Assembly (NCBI RefSeq): GCF_021183825.1 | Contig: NZ_CP089211.1 | Location: forward strand, 4,074,501 to 4,138,500 | From: Sinomicrobium kalidii | GTDB lineage: Bacteria; Bacteroidota; Bacteroidia; Flavobacteriales; Flavobacteriaceae | Reading direction: 5' to 3' | DNA: 64,000 nucleotides | In this document: positions 1-8,392 of the stretch, one piece after another | Position numbering within the stretch: position 1 is the first letter of the stretch | How the letters are laid out: each line of letters starts with the position of its first letter | The notes under the pieces: model-generated | The model's input: only the letters and a program-made list of their open reading frames with translations | The model's database searches: none | Told to the model about the DNA's origin: nothing | Made by a program: the position numbers and the translations under genes

Positions 1-327
1 ATCTGGCGAAACCCCTGGATGGTGGCCGGGAAACACACCTTTATAGATCACCTGCTGACATTGAACCGCTTCCGGAATATCTACGCAGATAAGGAACGCT
101 ACCCGGAGGTGGAACTGAAAAAAATACGCATGGATGGTGATCCCGACCTGGTGTTCCTGTCTTCGGAACCCTATCCGTTCAAGGACGAACATGCCTTTGA
201 GGTGGGGCGGTTTACTCACCGTGCCAAAACGGTTTTTGTTGACGGGGAAATGTTCAGTTGGTACGGCTCCCGCCTGGCAAAGGCTTTTGACTATTTTAAA
301 CAGTTGCGGGACAGGCTTGAAAATTAA
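1..327 (+). CDS. BtuF-like helical-backbone metal receptor, C-terminal part
   Basis: The reading frame is open from base 1, so the gene begins upstream of the window; about 108 residues remain, ending in TAA at 325-327. The segments WRNPWMVAGKHTFID, DLVFLSSEPYPF and DGEMFSWYGSR match the C-terminal lobe of the BtuF-like cobalamin/haem/siderophore periplasmic binding proteins of Bacteroidota. In that family the protein delivers a metal-containing ligand to an ABC importer. The ligand cannot be told from this fragment and no transporter partner is visible downstream. Confidence 0.75.
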   Translation: MWRNPWMVAGKHTFIDHLLTLNRFRNIYADKERYPEVELKKIRMDGDPDLVFLSSEPYPFKDEHAFEVGRFTHRAKTVFVDGEMFSWYGSRLAKAFDYFKQLRDRLEN

Positions 328-506
328 TAAGGATTAATTCCGAAAGTTGTGGGCAAGGTTTGGTTTTGGATATGAGATTTAAGACGACGTAGGACTTAAA
401 ATAGTTGTAGGCCGAAATAGAAACAGGGTTTAAAGCTATGGCGTTTTGGGTGGATTGTAAGATGTTGCGGGAAGTTATTCATTCGGACATGCTTAAACCT
501 GAAACT

Positions 507-602
507 GGATCAGGGACAAAGGCTGTGGGGGTTTTTCGCTTGTTGCCGGTTTCCTATTTTGGTTTTACCATGGATACACGAATGTTTTTTGGTTGAATGT
601 TG
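507..602 (+). repeat. Dispersed ~96-bp intergenic repeat, copy 1
   Basis: This stretch is closely similar to 21045-21140. Both start with GGATCAGG, pass through GTTGCCGGTTTCC and GGATACACGAATGTTTTTTGG, and end at GTTGAATGTTG. Shorter pieces carrying the GGATACACG core recur near 35350 and 36010. Both long copies lie downstream of genes and are followed by AT-rich hairpins of the ATAACTCAATAAC type. Confidence 0.75.
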
Positions 603-732
603 TATGTGAAGCTGATACATCGTAAACCCGGGATCGTTTCCGGTTTCCTGTCTTCCCTCATTTGCAAAAAACTAAACCTCTCCGAACTGTAAGTCCGGAG
701 GTGAGGAAGTGGCAATGAAATTGCTTTTTAGT

Positions 733-792
733 TACTTAGTTATTGGGTTATTGTGTGTTGACTAAATAACCGGGTAACCCAATAACTAAGTA
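733..792. terminator. 18-bp perfect inverted repeat downstream of efflux operon
   Basis: Arms 733-750 and 775-792 are perfectly complementary (left arm TACTTAGTTATTGGGTTA), with a 24-nt loop that can form a smaller internal stem. It lies 30 bases past the stop of the minus-strand efflux operon, so it could end that transcript. It lacks a clear T-run and is GC-poor, and the 747-770 sequence recurs exactly at 7681-7704, so it may equally be a mobile repeat. Confidence 0.5.
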
Positions 793-821
793 CCTACAAT
801 TACTGAACAAAAACTACCCGT

Positions 822-2267
822 TTAATTCCATCCGCCGCCCAGTGCCCGGTACATGTTCACCATGGCATTCATCTGCTGCATTTTGGTTTCAACGAGCTCA
901 AACCTCGATTCCAGGGCATCCCGCTGGGTCAGCAATACTTCCATATAATCGGCCCGGGCCGATTTGAAAAGGATGTTGGAAATAGCGATGGATGCGGTAA
1001 GCGCATCTACTTCCTTCGATTTGAGGGTGTAGCTTTTTTCGAGGTTACCGATCTTAGACAACTGATTGGCCACTTCAATATAGGCATTCAGAATGGTCCG
1101 CTCATAATTGTAGACTGCCTGTATCTGCTTTGCATTGGCATTGTAATACGCAGCCTTTATGGCATTCCTGTTGATCAATGGTGCCGTCAGGTCCCCGGTG
1201 AGGGAATAGAGCAGCGATTCGGGCGTGTTCAGCAGGTATTTCGGGTTAAATGCCCGGTAGCCTATATTGGCGGAAATTCCCAGGGAAGGGTAAAAACGGG
1301 CTTTGGCCACCTTGATGTCCAGTTTGGCCGCAGCCAGTTCCAGTTCGGCCTGTTTCACGTCCGGACGGTTTTCCAGCAGTTGTGACGGCAGACCCGAATG
1401 GATGTCGTCGGGGATCAGGTTGTCGAAAGCATCCGGATCTCTGCGGACATGCTGCGGATACCGGCCTACCAGGAAGTTGATCCTGTTCTCCGTTTCCGTG
1501 ATCTTCTGCCGGATATCGTACTGAAGGCTCCTGGTGTGGAGTACCTCTGCCTCGAATTTACGCACAGCCAGTTCGTTGACGCGGGCGGCTTCTTTCTGTA
1601 TCCTCACAATTTTCAGGGCATTGGTCTGGATGGCAATATTCTGTTTAACGATATCCAGCTGATTGTCCAGTGCCAGCAATTCGTAATAGGAATTGGCAAT
1701 TTCGGCGATCAGGTTGGTAACCACAAAGTTTTTGCCTTCAACAGTAGATAAATACCGGCTTATGGCTGCTTTTTTGGCATTGTGCAGTTTCCCCCAGATA
1801 TCTACCTCCCACGAAGCATAGGCGCCCACCAGGTAGTCCTGCAGGGGCTCGGGCATTTCCTCCCCGGGCCTGATGTCGGTAGTGGCTTCACTGGCCCCCC
1901 GGCTGGTGTACCGGGCTTTTTTGTCAACCCCAGCGGCACCTTTCAGACCAATAAACGGCAGGTATTCGCCTTTTCTCGCCCTTACTTCGTTCCTGGCGAT
2001 CTCCAGTTCCTGTAACGTGATATTGAGCTCCTGGTTGTTTTTCAGCGCCGTATCAATCAGGGTGTCGAGGTACGGATCGGTAAAATAGTCCTGCCATTTT
2101 ATCCGGGCCGAATTTAAACTGTCTTTTGGTTGATCTGCATACTGAACCGGAACCGCCGTATCTTCCTGTACGGTTTCTAAAGCGGGAACACAGGAATACA
2201 GTGTGGCCAATGCAAAAATCCCAACCAAAGATGTTTTACCATAGTGTGTTATATTGTTTTTATTCAT
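822..2267 (-). CDS. RND efflux outer membrane factor, TolC/OprM-like lipoprotein
   Basis: 481 residues, the usual size for NodT/OprM outer membrane factors. The N-terminus is a lipoprotein signal with lipobox LYSC (Cys26). Family features include the WQDYFTDPYLDTLIDTALKNN start of the first repeat, the SWEVDIWGKL signature, the RPDVKQAELELAAAKLDIKVAKARFYP region and the terminal LGGGW. It would form the trimeric outer membrane duct for drugs expelled by the RND pump. The start overlaps the end of the permease gene by 8 bases, implying translational coupling as the last gene of a three-gene minus-strand operon. Confidence 0.93.
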   Translation of the reverse strand: MNKNNITHYGKTSLVGIFALATLYSCVPALETVQEDTAVPVQYADQPKDSLNSARIKWQDYFTDPYLDTLIDTALKNNQELNITLQELEIARNEVRARKGEYLPFIGLKGAAGVDKKARYTSRGASEATTDIRPGEEMPEPLQDYLVGAYASWEVDIWGKLHNAKKAAISRYLSTVEGKNFVVTNLIAEIANSYYELLALDNQLDIVKQNIAIQTNALKIVRIQKEAARVNELAVRKFEAEVLHTRSLQYDIRQKITETENRINFLVGRYPQHVRRDPDAFDNLIPDDIHSGLPSQLLENRPDVKQAELELAAAKLDIKVAKARFYPSLGISANIGYRAFNPKYLLNTPESLLYSLTGDLTAPLINRNAIKAAYYNANAKQIQAVYNYERTILNAYIEVANQLSKIGNLEKSYTLKSKEVDALTASIAISNILFKSARADYMEVLLTQRDALESRFELVETKMQQMNAMVNMYRALGGGWN

Positions 2268-5200
2268 CGTCTGATCTTTTCATTAATTTTTTCAAAAGCG
2301 TATTCATCTTGCGAATTCTGGCTTGCAATTTGCTTTCTCCTTCACTTATTCTCATAAACTCTTCAGAAACGGGCTCGGTGTCTTCATCCCTGATAAGTGC
2401 CTTTCCGTCTGACATTTTTGCAAAAACATAGTATAATCCCGGGATCACCAATACCCCCAGTACGGTTCCGATAAACATTCCTCCCAGGGCAGAACCGCCT
2501 ATGGTCCTGTTTCCTATGGCTCCGGCCCCCGTAGCAACAACCAGCGGAATTAATCCGGCAATAAATGCAAATGAAGTCATAAGAATAGGCCTGAACCTCG
2601 CTTTGGCCCCTTCAATAGCAGCATCTGAAATGGAGGCCCCGTTTCTCCGTTTCTGAACGGCAAATTCCACGATCAATACGGCATTTTTACCTAAAAGCCC
2701 CGCCAGCATAATAACACCGATCTGTGCGTAGACATCGTTGGCCAGCCCCATCATCTTCAATAAGAGGAAAGAACCAAAAATACCTACGGGCAACGAAAGG
2801 ATAACGGCCATGGGCAGCATAAAGCTTTCGTATTGGGCGGCAAGTACGAGGTATACAAAAATGAGCACAACTGCAAAGATGTATATGGATTCATTGCCAC
2901 GGGAGGCTTCGTCATAAGACAGCCCTTCCCAGGCGATATCATATCCTCTTGGCAGCGTTTGCTTTGCGACCTCCTTTATGGCGTTAATGGCATCTCCGGA
3001 AGTATATCCGGGAGCGGGGAGCCCCCTGATGGATGCGGAATTGTACAGGTTATACCGGGTGATCTCATTAGGCCCCAGTTTCTTTTCCATGGTCATAAAA
3101 GCGGAATACGGTACCATTTCGCCTTCCTCGTTCTTCACATAGAGTTTTTCCAGGTCGGAAGGCATTCCCCTGTACTCCGGGGCAGCTTGTGTATAGACTT
3201 TAAAGAACCTGCCGTATTTGATAAATCCCTGTTCATACGTACTACCGATCAGAATATTCAGGTTTTCCATGGCTTTCCCGATAGAAACCCCTTTCTGCAT
3301 GGCCGCTTTGTTATTGATCTTTAACTCGTACTGCGGATAATTTGCGGCAAAAAAGGTAAACAACCCGGTGATTTCCTTACGCTCTCTCAGGGCGTTCATA
3401 AAGTTGTCATTGACTTTTTCAAACGCCTTATAATCCGTATCGTTCGTTTTATCGAGTAAACGCATGGAGAAGCCTCCTGACGACCCGAAACCGGGAACGG
3501 CCGGCGGTTCGAAGTATTCTATAATAGCCCCGAGATCTTTGGTCTCTTCCTCCAGTTCTTCCATGATCTCATGAACGCCGTGTTCGCGTTCCGACCAGGG
3601 TTTCAGGTTAATAAGGCATGTCCCCGCATTAGAACCCCGTCCTTCGGTCATGATCTCATATCCGGCCAGTGAAGACACCGATGCCACACCTTCTGTTTCT
3701 TCACAGATTTCCTGCAGTTTCCTGGCCACTTCATTGGTGCGTTCCAATGTAGCCCCGGGAGGGGTTTGTATGATGGCATAGATCATGCCCTGGTCTTCAT
3801 TCGGAATGAATCCTGCCGGCAATACCCGGTTCGTTAAAAAGATACCGACACAAAAGGCGATTAACATACCGAAGGTAATGACCCTCCGGTTCACGATAAC
3901 CTTTAGAAGACTTATATATTTCCCTGTCAGTTTATCGAATTTCCGGTTAAACCAGTCTATAAACCGGTCAACGGGAGATTTTCTCCGGGCCTTTCCATGA
4001 TTGTTTTTTAATAATATGGCACACAATACCGGGGTAAGCGTCAACGCTACGACTGCCGACAATATGATGGCCCCTGCCATGGTGATGGAGAACTGACGGT
4101 AAAACACCCCTACAGGTCCGGTCATAAATGAAATAGGGATGAATACCGATACCATAACCAGGGTAATGGCAACAATAGCCCCGCCTATCTCTCCCAATAC
4201 GGCATAAGACGCTTTGTAGGGCGAAAGATTTTCTTCTTCCATCTTTACGTGTACGCCTTCTACCACCACAATGGCATTATCTACCACAATACCAATGGCC
4301 AGTACCAGCGCAAAAAGCGTGATCAGGTTTATGGAAAGCCCGAACATCTGCATAATAAAGAAGGTACCTATCAAAGATACCGGCACGGCTATAATGGGGA
4401 TAAGTGTAGAACGCCAGTCTCCCAAAAACAGGAACACCACAATGGCCACAAGAATAAAGGCATCTCTCAGCGTATGTAATACCTGTTCTATGGAGGCATC
4501 CAGGAAGTTCGATACATCATAACCGATCTCGTATTCCACCCCGGGCGGTAGTTCTTTTTTCAGCTCCTGTAATTTTGCCTTAACGGCTTTAATAACGTCG
4601 CTACCGTTACTCCCGAAGGTTTGTTTCAGTACGATAGAGGCTGCCGGGCTGCCGTCCAGGTTGGAATAAATATCGTAGAACTCGCTCCCCAGTTCAACAT
4701 CGGCCACATCCCTGAGTTTTAATATTTCGCCGTCTTCCTTGGCCCGGATAATAATATCCTTATAGTCTTCAGGCTCATTATACCTTCCCTGATAGGTCAA
4801 CACATATTCCAGTGACTGGGTTTTCTTGCCCGAACTTCTCCCCAGGCGTCCCGGCCGTGCAATAATGCTCTGTTCATCCATCGCTTCCAGGACCTCTTCG
4901 GCAGAGACTTTATAGGCTCTCATACGGTCGGGCTTCAGCCAGACCCTCATGGCATATTTCCGGCTACCGAGTATTTTTGCGCTGGCAATACCGTTTATAC
5001 GCTGAATTTCCGGGACTATTTTGGTGTATGCATAGTTGTAAAGAAACTTCTCGTCGTTATTTTTTTCTTTACTGGATAAATTCACATACATAAGCATGCT
5101 GGGCTGTACGGGCTTGATAATAACACCTTCCCGCTGTACGAGCTCCGGGAGCAGGGGCATCACCTGGTCGACCCGGGTCTTGACACGAATTACAGCCTGG

Positions 5201-5502
5201 TTGGGATCGGTTCCCGGTTCGAAAATGATACGCAGGGTACCTTCACCCGCACTTGTGGCATCCGAAGCGATGTAACGCATGCCCTGAACACCGTTTATGG
5301 ATGTTTCCAGAGGAATAAGCGTTGATTTTACCAATACATCTGCACTGGCTCCGGGGTATGCTATAAAAATATTGACTGTTGTCGGGGCTATCTGCGGAAA
5401 TTGTGATATGGGTAACTGCTTTATGGCCAGTAAGCCCACAAAAACGATGACTACCGATAGGACAATGGCCAATACCGGTCTTTTTATAAATTTAGCAAAC
5501 AT
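2260..5502 (-). CDS. HAE1-family RND multidrug efflux permease (AcrB/MexB-like)
   Basis: 1080 residues, typical for an HAE1 RND antiporter. The protein starts MFAKFIKRPVLAIVLSVVIVFVGLLAIKQLPISQFPQIAPPT-like, the standard AcrB opening. The TM4 proton-relay region reads VLAIGIVVDNAIVVVEG (one Asp, VDN rather than VDD) and the partner TM10 lysine is in GLLGKNAVLIVEF. Two large periplasmic loops follow TM1 and TM7. It exports hydrophobic drugs across both membranes with the adaptor upstream and the outer membrane factor downstream. The C-terminal tail after TM12 is longer than in AcrB and strongly charged. Substrate range cannot be read from sequence. Confidence 0.95.
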   Translation of the reverse strand: MFAKFIKRPVLAIVLSVVIVFVGLLAIKQLPISQFPQIAPTTVNIFIAYPGASADVLVKSTLIPLETSINGVQGMRYIASDATSAGEGTLRIIFEPGTDPNQAVIRVKTRVDQVMPLLPELVQREGVIIKPVQPSMLMYVNLSSKEKNNDEKFLYNYAYTKIVPEIQRINGIASAKILGSRKYAMRVWLKPDRMRAYKVSAEEVLEAMDEQSIIARPGRLGRSSGKKTQSLEYVLTYQGRYNEPEDYKDIIIRAKEDGEILKLRDVADVELGSEFYDIYSNLDGSPAASIVLKQTFGSNGSDVIKAVKAKLQELKKELPPGVEYEIGYDVSNFLDASIEQVLHTLRDAFILVAIVVFLFLGDWRSTLIPIIAVPVSLIGTFFIMQMFGLSINLITLFALVLAIGIVVDNAIVVVEGVHVKMEEENLSPYKASYAVLGEIGGAIVAITLVMVSVFIPISFMTGPVGVFYRQFSITMAGAIILSAVVALTLTPVLCAILLKNNHGKARRKSPVDRFIDWFNRKFDKLTGKYISLLKVIVNRRVITFGMLIAFCVGIFLTNRVLPAGFIPNEDQGMIYAIIQTPPGATLERTNEVARKLQEICEETEGVASVSSLAGYEIMTEGRGSNAGTCLINLKPWSEREHGVHEIMEELEEETKDLGAIIEYFEPPAVPGFGSSGGFSMRLLDKTNDTDYKAFEKVNDNFMNALRERKEITGLFTFFAANYPQYELKINNKAAMQKGVSIGKAMENLNILIGSTYEQGFIKYGRFFKVYTQAAPEYRGMPSDLEKLYVKNEEGEMVPYSAFMTMEKKLGPNEITRYNLYNSASIRGLPAPGYTSGDAINAIKEVAKQTLPRGYDIAWEGLSYDEASRGNESIYIFAVVLIFVYLVLAAQYESFMLPMAVILSLPVGIFGSFLLLKMMGLANDVYAQIGVIMLAGLLGKNAVLIVEFAVQKRRNGASISDAAIEGAKARFRPILMTSFAFIAGLIPLVVATGAGAIGNRTIGGSALGGMFIGTVLGVLVIPGLYYVFAKMSDGKALIRDEDTEPVSEEFMRISEGESKLQARIRKMNTLLKKLMKRSDDE

Positions 5503-5561
5503 TTTACGCTGTTTATAGGTTTGATTTGTAGATGACAGAAAATTATCTGCTATAATTTAGG

Positions 5562-5614
5562 ACGTAAGACATATGATATAAGAAGTTAAAATACTGTAAG
5601 ATATAGTCTTACGT
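5562..5614. repeat. 9-bp inverted repeat between adaptor and permease genes
   Basis: Arms ACGTAAGAC (5562-5570) and GTCTTACGT (5606-5614) are perfect complements separated by 35 AT-rich bases, in the 154-bp spacer between the adaptor and permease genes. It could set the ratio of adaptor to pump mRNA as a processing or partial-termination site, or be a neutral repeat; nothing distinguishes these. Confidence 0.35.
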
Positions 5615-5656
5615 GCTAATTCATAAAGCCTTAAGTCTAAAACCGACAGATTTGAA

Positions 5657-6742
5657 TTACTCGGCATACATATCCAGGTTTGCTATTACCGCCTCCGGTT
5701 TTTCAACCTTATAAGCGATCTTTTCACCATCTTTCACCATCCGGATGCCTTCGAGTACTATCTTGTCGTTTACAGACAGGCCTTCATCCACAATAAATAA
5801 ATGTGGTAATTCTCCCTTAACGGAAATCTCCTTTTGTTTAACATGCCCACTATCATCTACAACAAAAACAAATTTTTTACTCAGGATCTCAAAGGTTGCT
5901 TTTTGCGGTATGATCAATGCATCCTTAAAAGGGACTTTCATGAGAATACTTCCGGTTTCGCCATGTCTCAGAAGTCCGTTAGGATTGGGAAAAGTGGCAC
6001 GGAAAGGGATATTTCCGGTTTCGTTGTCAAAATCGGCTTCTATGGTCTCTACCACTCCCGGTTGTTCAAAAATCCGGTTGTTGGCCATAAGGAGGTTCAC
6101 AGCCGTTGAGTCCTTTTTTTCGGCCTGCGACATATAATCCAGGTATTCCGATTCGGTAACATTGTAATACACCCACATTTTACTGTTGTCAGCCATTTCG
6201 GTCAGCAGTTCGCCCTCTTCGAGATAGCTGCCCTGCCTTACGTGAAAGCGGTCGATGATACCGTCAAACGGTGCCCTGATCTCCGTGAATTGCAGGTGCA
6301 CCTGTGACAGTGCCATCTCGGCTTTGGCCTTGTCTAAGCGGGCCCTGGCCATGGCCAGTTCGTTCGGGGCCACAACATCGCTGTCGGCAAGCTTTTTGGT
6401 ATTATTGTATTCGATCTCGGCAAAATCGGCTTCGGCCTTCGCCTTTTGCAGTTCGGCCCTGTAGAGTTTAGGCATAATACGGAACAGTAACTGTCCCTTT
6501 TTTACAAACTGGCCCTCGTCCACATAAATGTCCTGCAGGTAACCTCTTTCCTGGGCCCGGAGTTCAATGTGGCGGATAGAATGTATCTGGGCCACGTATT
6601 CCCTGGTGATTAAAGTATCTTTCTTTAACGGACTGGTGACCAGATATTCCGTTTCTGCTTCTTTTTCCTTTTTTTTGGATGCACAACCGGTGTGAAACAA
6701 TAAGGCACACAGGCCTGCAAGCATGACAATTCTCTTTATCAT
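5657..6742 (-). CDS. RND efflux periplasmic adaptor (AcrA/MexA-like lipoprotein)
   Basis: 361 residues with lipoprotein signal and lipobox HTGC (Cys20). It follows the membrane-fusion protein plan: beta-barrel start EYVAQIHSIRHIELRAQERGYLQDIYVDEGQFVKKGQLLFRI (lipoyl half-motif), an alpha-hairpin rich in Ala/Lys/Glu, the second lipoyl half RAPFDGIIDRFHVRQGSYLEEGELLTEM, then the barrel and membrane-proximal domains. It bridges the inner-membrane permease to the outer membrane factor. It is the first gene of the minus-strand operon. Confidence 0.94.
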   Translation of the reverse strand: MIKRIVMLAGLCALLFHTGCASKKKEKEAETEYLVTSPLKKDTLITREYVAQIHSIRHIELRAQERGYLQDIYVDEGQFVKKGQLLFRIMPKLYRAELQKAKAEADFAEIEYNNTKKLADSDVVAPNELAMARARLDKAKAEMALSQVHLQFTEIRAPFDGIIDRFHVRQGSYLEEGELLTEMADNSKMWVYYNVTESEYLDYMSQAEKKDSTAVNLLMANNRIFEQPGVVETIEADFDNETGNIPFRATFPNPNGLLRHGETGSILMKVPFKDALIIPQKATFEILSKKFVFVVDDSGHVKQKEISVKGELPHLFIVDEGLSVNDKIVLEGIRMVKDGEKIAYKVEKPEAVIANLDMYAE

Positions 6743-6897
6743 AACTTTATTTTAAAAAAATGGTTTGGTGGATGATTTTTAAATGTGCAGTACGGCAGGT
6801 ATACCCGCGAAGCGCGTTGCTACGGGCACTATACTACACTTCGTACTAAAAAAACTATGGAAAGCATGACCTGTTGAAAAAGGCCCTGGTTACCGGA

Positions 6898-7320
6898 TCA
6901 TAACCGGAAAACCCGGAACCTGATGTACAGTGGGCGAAAAACTGAAAAACGGAAAAAATGCCCGGAGGTAAACGGGCCGGATTTAATATAACGGAAGAAA
7001 TGCCCGAGGCCCAGGGCATAAAAAAGAGCAGTAAGGGTATTACTGCTCTTCAGGTATTTTTTTACAGGAACAGGTTCGTACTCCTCTTCAATATTCTTTT
7101 CCTCTGTTCTGTGTTTTCGTCTCTCTGAACCCGATGAACCGGAGCGGAGGTCAAAAGCCCTGTCGTTTTGAGGAGCATCAAAAACGACCGGTTGCTGATT
7201 GTTGATATTTTGTGTGAGGAAATAGTCTGTATGTTCCCGGAAGGCATGGTCGTCCTGTTGACCATATCCGCTCAACAGGAAGATGCACAGCGATATAAAA
7301 AGATTGAATAGCAATTTCAT
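6898..7320 (-). CDS. Small exported protein of unknown function
   Basis: 140 residues from the ATG at 7320, preferred over one 12 bases upstream because it puts a clean signal peptide (MKLLFNLFISLCIFLLSGYGQQ) at the N-terminus. The middle is charged and the C-terminal 45 residues are hydrophobic/aromatic and end IRFRVFRL. Flavobacterial genomes carry small proteins with a similar aromatic YALGLGHFFRYIK-type tail near metal-efflux genes; this is from memory. A strong hairpin lies inside the frame (7024-7050), which makes the 3' half less certain. No catalytic motif is visible. Confidence 0.45.
   Translation of the reverse strand: MKLLFNLFISLCIFLLSGYGQQDDHAFREHTDYFLTQNINNQQPVVFDAPQNDRAFDLRSGSSGSERRKHRTEEKNIEEEYEPVPVKKYLKSSNTLTALFYALGLGHFFRYIKSGPFTSGHFFRFSVFRPLYIRFRVFRL
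7024..7050. terminator. 11-bp stem hairpin with T-runs on both strands, inside a small ORF
   Basis: Arms AAGAGCAGTAA (7024-7034) and TTACTGCTCTT (7040-7050) pair perfectly around a 5-nt loop. A T-run follows on the minus strand and TATTTTTTT follows on the plus strand, so it has the form of a bidirectional intrinsic terminator. It falls within the codons for the small exported protein at 6898-7320. Confidence 0.5.
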
Positions 7321-7673
7321 CTCGGGCACCAAAACTACTAAAAGCCAATCATACAGGCAAGGGATGGATCGTTAAATAAAAGTAAACATAACAAATGATA
7401 ATTTTGACAATATATTTTTGAATTTATTTCATTTTTGATGTCGGTTTTGAAAATTTTTTATCATCCGCGGAGGCGGAATAAGTAATAACAACATCTTTTA
7501 AAAAGTGATTTTTGTTCGAAATGCTACGGGTAGATATGTACGCTCCGGGCGGCATGAAACATCATTTATTGGTCTCGGTTTAGGGGGGCAAACCCTGCTC
7601 CAGATCCCGATAGATACCGGGATAATCGGGATTATTGCAGCACTTTAGTAGTGCGAAAAAATTATAATCCGGG

Positions 7674-7711
7674 TTATTGAGTTATTGTGTGTTGACTAAA
7701 TAACTCAATAA
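7674..7711. repeat. Hairpin sharing its loop with the 733-792 hairpin
   Basis: Arms TTATTGAGTTATT (7674-7686) and AATAACTCAATAA (7699-7711) are perfect complements. The 24 bases at 7681-7704 are identical to 747-770, but the outer stem sequence differs while staying paired. Confidence 0.6.
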
Positions 7712-7785
7712 CTCAATCCACCTAATAACTTGGTGATTTTATTGCTTTCTAAAAAGGGGGGCTTTTAGTCCCCGGTAAAGAAAAC

Positions 7786-7807
7786 CGCTGCACCTTTCAG
7801 TGCAGCG
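7786..7807. repeat. GC-rich 8-bp hairpin upstream of metal-efflux genes
   Basis: CGCTGCAC (7786-7793) and GTGCAGCG (7800-7807) pair around CTTTCA, with AACC/GGTT extending the stem imperfectly. A second possible stem-loop (GGGG...CCCC) lies just upstream at about 7756-7774. There is no T-run, so a structured leader or repeat is as likely as a terminator. Confidence 0.4.
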
Positions 7808-7908
7808 TGGTTTAGTTATTGTTAAGGAAGCCGAAAAGAAAACATTAGTTCCGGAATTCTGAGCTGTTACATACAGGACTATTAAAAAATAGTATATTTG
7901 TTGATGTT

Positions 7909-8304
7909 GTGCATACGTTTGTATCCATATCGCTTATATTTCTTTCCCTGATCCGGGGAATGGCCCCCGGTATGGATCTGTGTTGCGAATTGCAGAACCT
8001 GCCCGGTCTGATACATACCTATCAGGAAAACCGGGAACCCGGAGGTGGATTCTCCGGGGATTTTCCGCAAAATAAATGTGCTCATGACCATGAGCCATCC
8101 GGGGAACATCACGGGGATTCCCGGACGGAAGACTTCCCCGTTCAGGGAAATAATCCCTGTTGCAACAGTTTTATATTTGTTCCCGTAGAGGTACCGCTTC
8201 CCCCGGAGGCCCCCGGTTTTATCTCCGGTCCCCGATACGGTATTTACCGCTTTACATTTTCTTCCACCTACTTAGACACGCCTTTCCAGCCGCCCAGGCT
8301 TTGA
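7909..8304 (+). CDS. Small Cys/His-rich exported protein upstream of metal efflux pump
   Basis: 131 residues from a GTG start, which is the only start that includes the hydrophobic N-terminus (TFVSISLIFLSLI). Cysteines and histidines are concentrated in the middle (LCCELQ, NKCAHDHEPSGEHHGD, NPCCNSF), and the protein ends FQPPRL. Small proteins with a His-rich centre and an FQPP-type end commonly precede CzcA/CusA genes in Flavobacteriaceae (recollection, not a search). The composition suggests metal binding in the periplasm, but no known domain is recognisable. Start and reality are moderately certain. Confidence 0.5.
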   Translation: MHTFVSISLIFLSLIRGMAPGMDLCCELQNLPGLIHTYQENREPGGGFSGDFPQNKCAHDHEPSGEHHGDSRTEDFPVQGNNPCCNSFIFVPVEVPLPPEAPGFISGPRYGIYRFTFSSTYLDTPFQPPRL

Positions 8305-8392
8305 TCCATTTTGTATTGAGGATGTAGTATCCTTGTGTACTGGTCAACCGAACCAGATAACCTGTATTGTAAAATGGATTAAACTTAACTGA

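Larger units (their letters stand above)
328..821. other. Intergenic region with dispersed repeat and hairpin
   Basis: No coding signal is apparent in these 494 bases. The stretch holds one copy of a roughly 96-bp dispersed repeat (507-602) and a perfect 18-bp stem hairpin (733-792) just downstream of the outer membrane factor gene. The remainder (about 330-500 and 603-732) shows nothing I can name. Confidence 0.7.
7333..7908. other. Divergent intergenic region with several hairpins
   Basis: No gene is visible in these 576 bases between two divergently oriented small exported proteins. The first 120 bases are very AT-rich and could hold promoters. The stretch 7600-7625 has CCCGATA/TATCGGG-type palindromes. 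A 13-bp hairpin lies at 7674-7711 and a GC-rich hairpin at 7786-7807. A TATATTTG box (7893-7900) matches the Bacteroidota -7 consensus TAnnTTTG but lies only 9 bases before the next start codon. Confidence 0.6.

Noticed and set aside
1398..1751. 117-residue plus-strand frame
   Set aside because: Antisense to the outer membrane factor gene, without independent support.
3510..3530. GGTTCGAA, tRNA T-arm-like sequence
   Set aside because: It is within the RND permease gene and has no acceptor stem or anticodon arm around it. No tRNA was found in the window.
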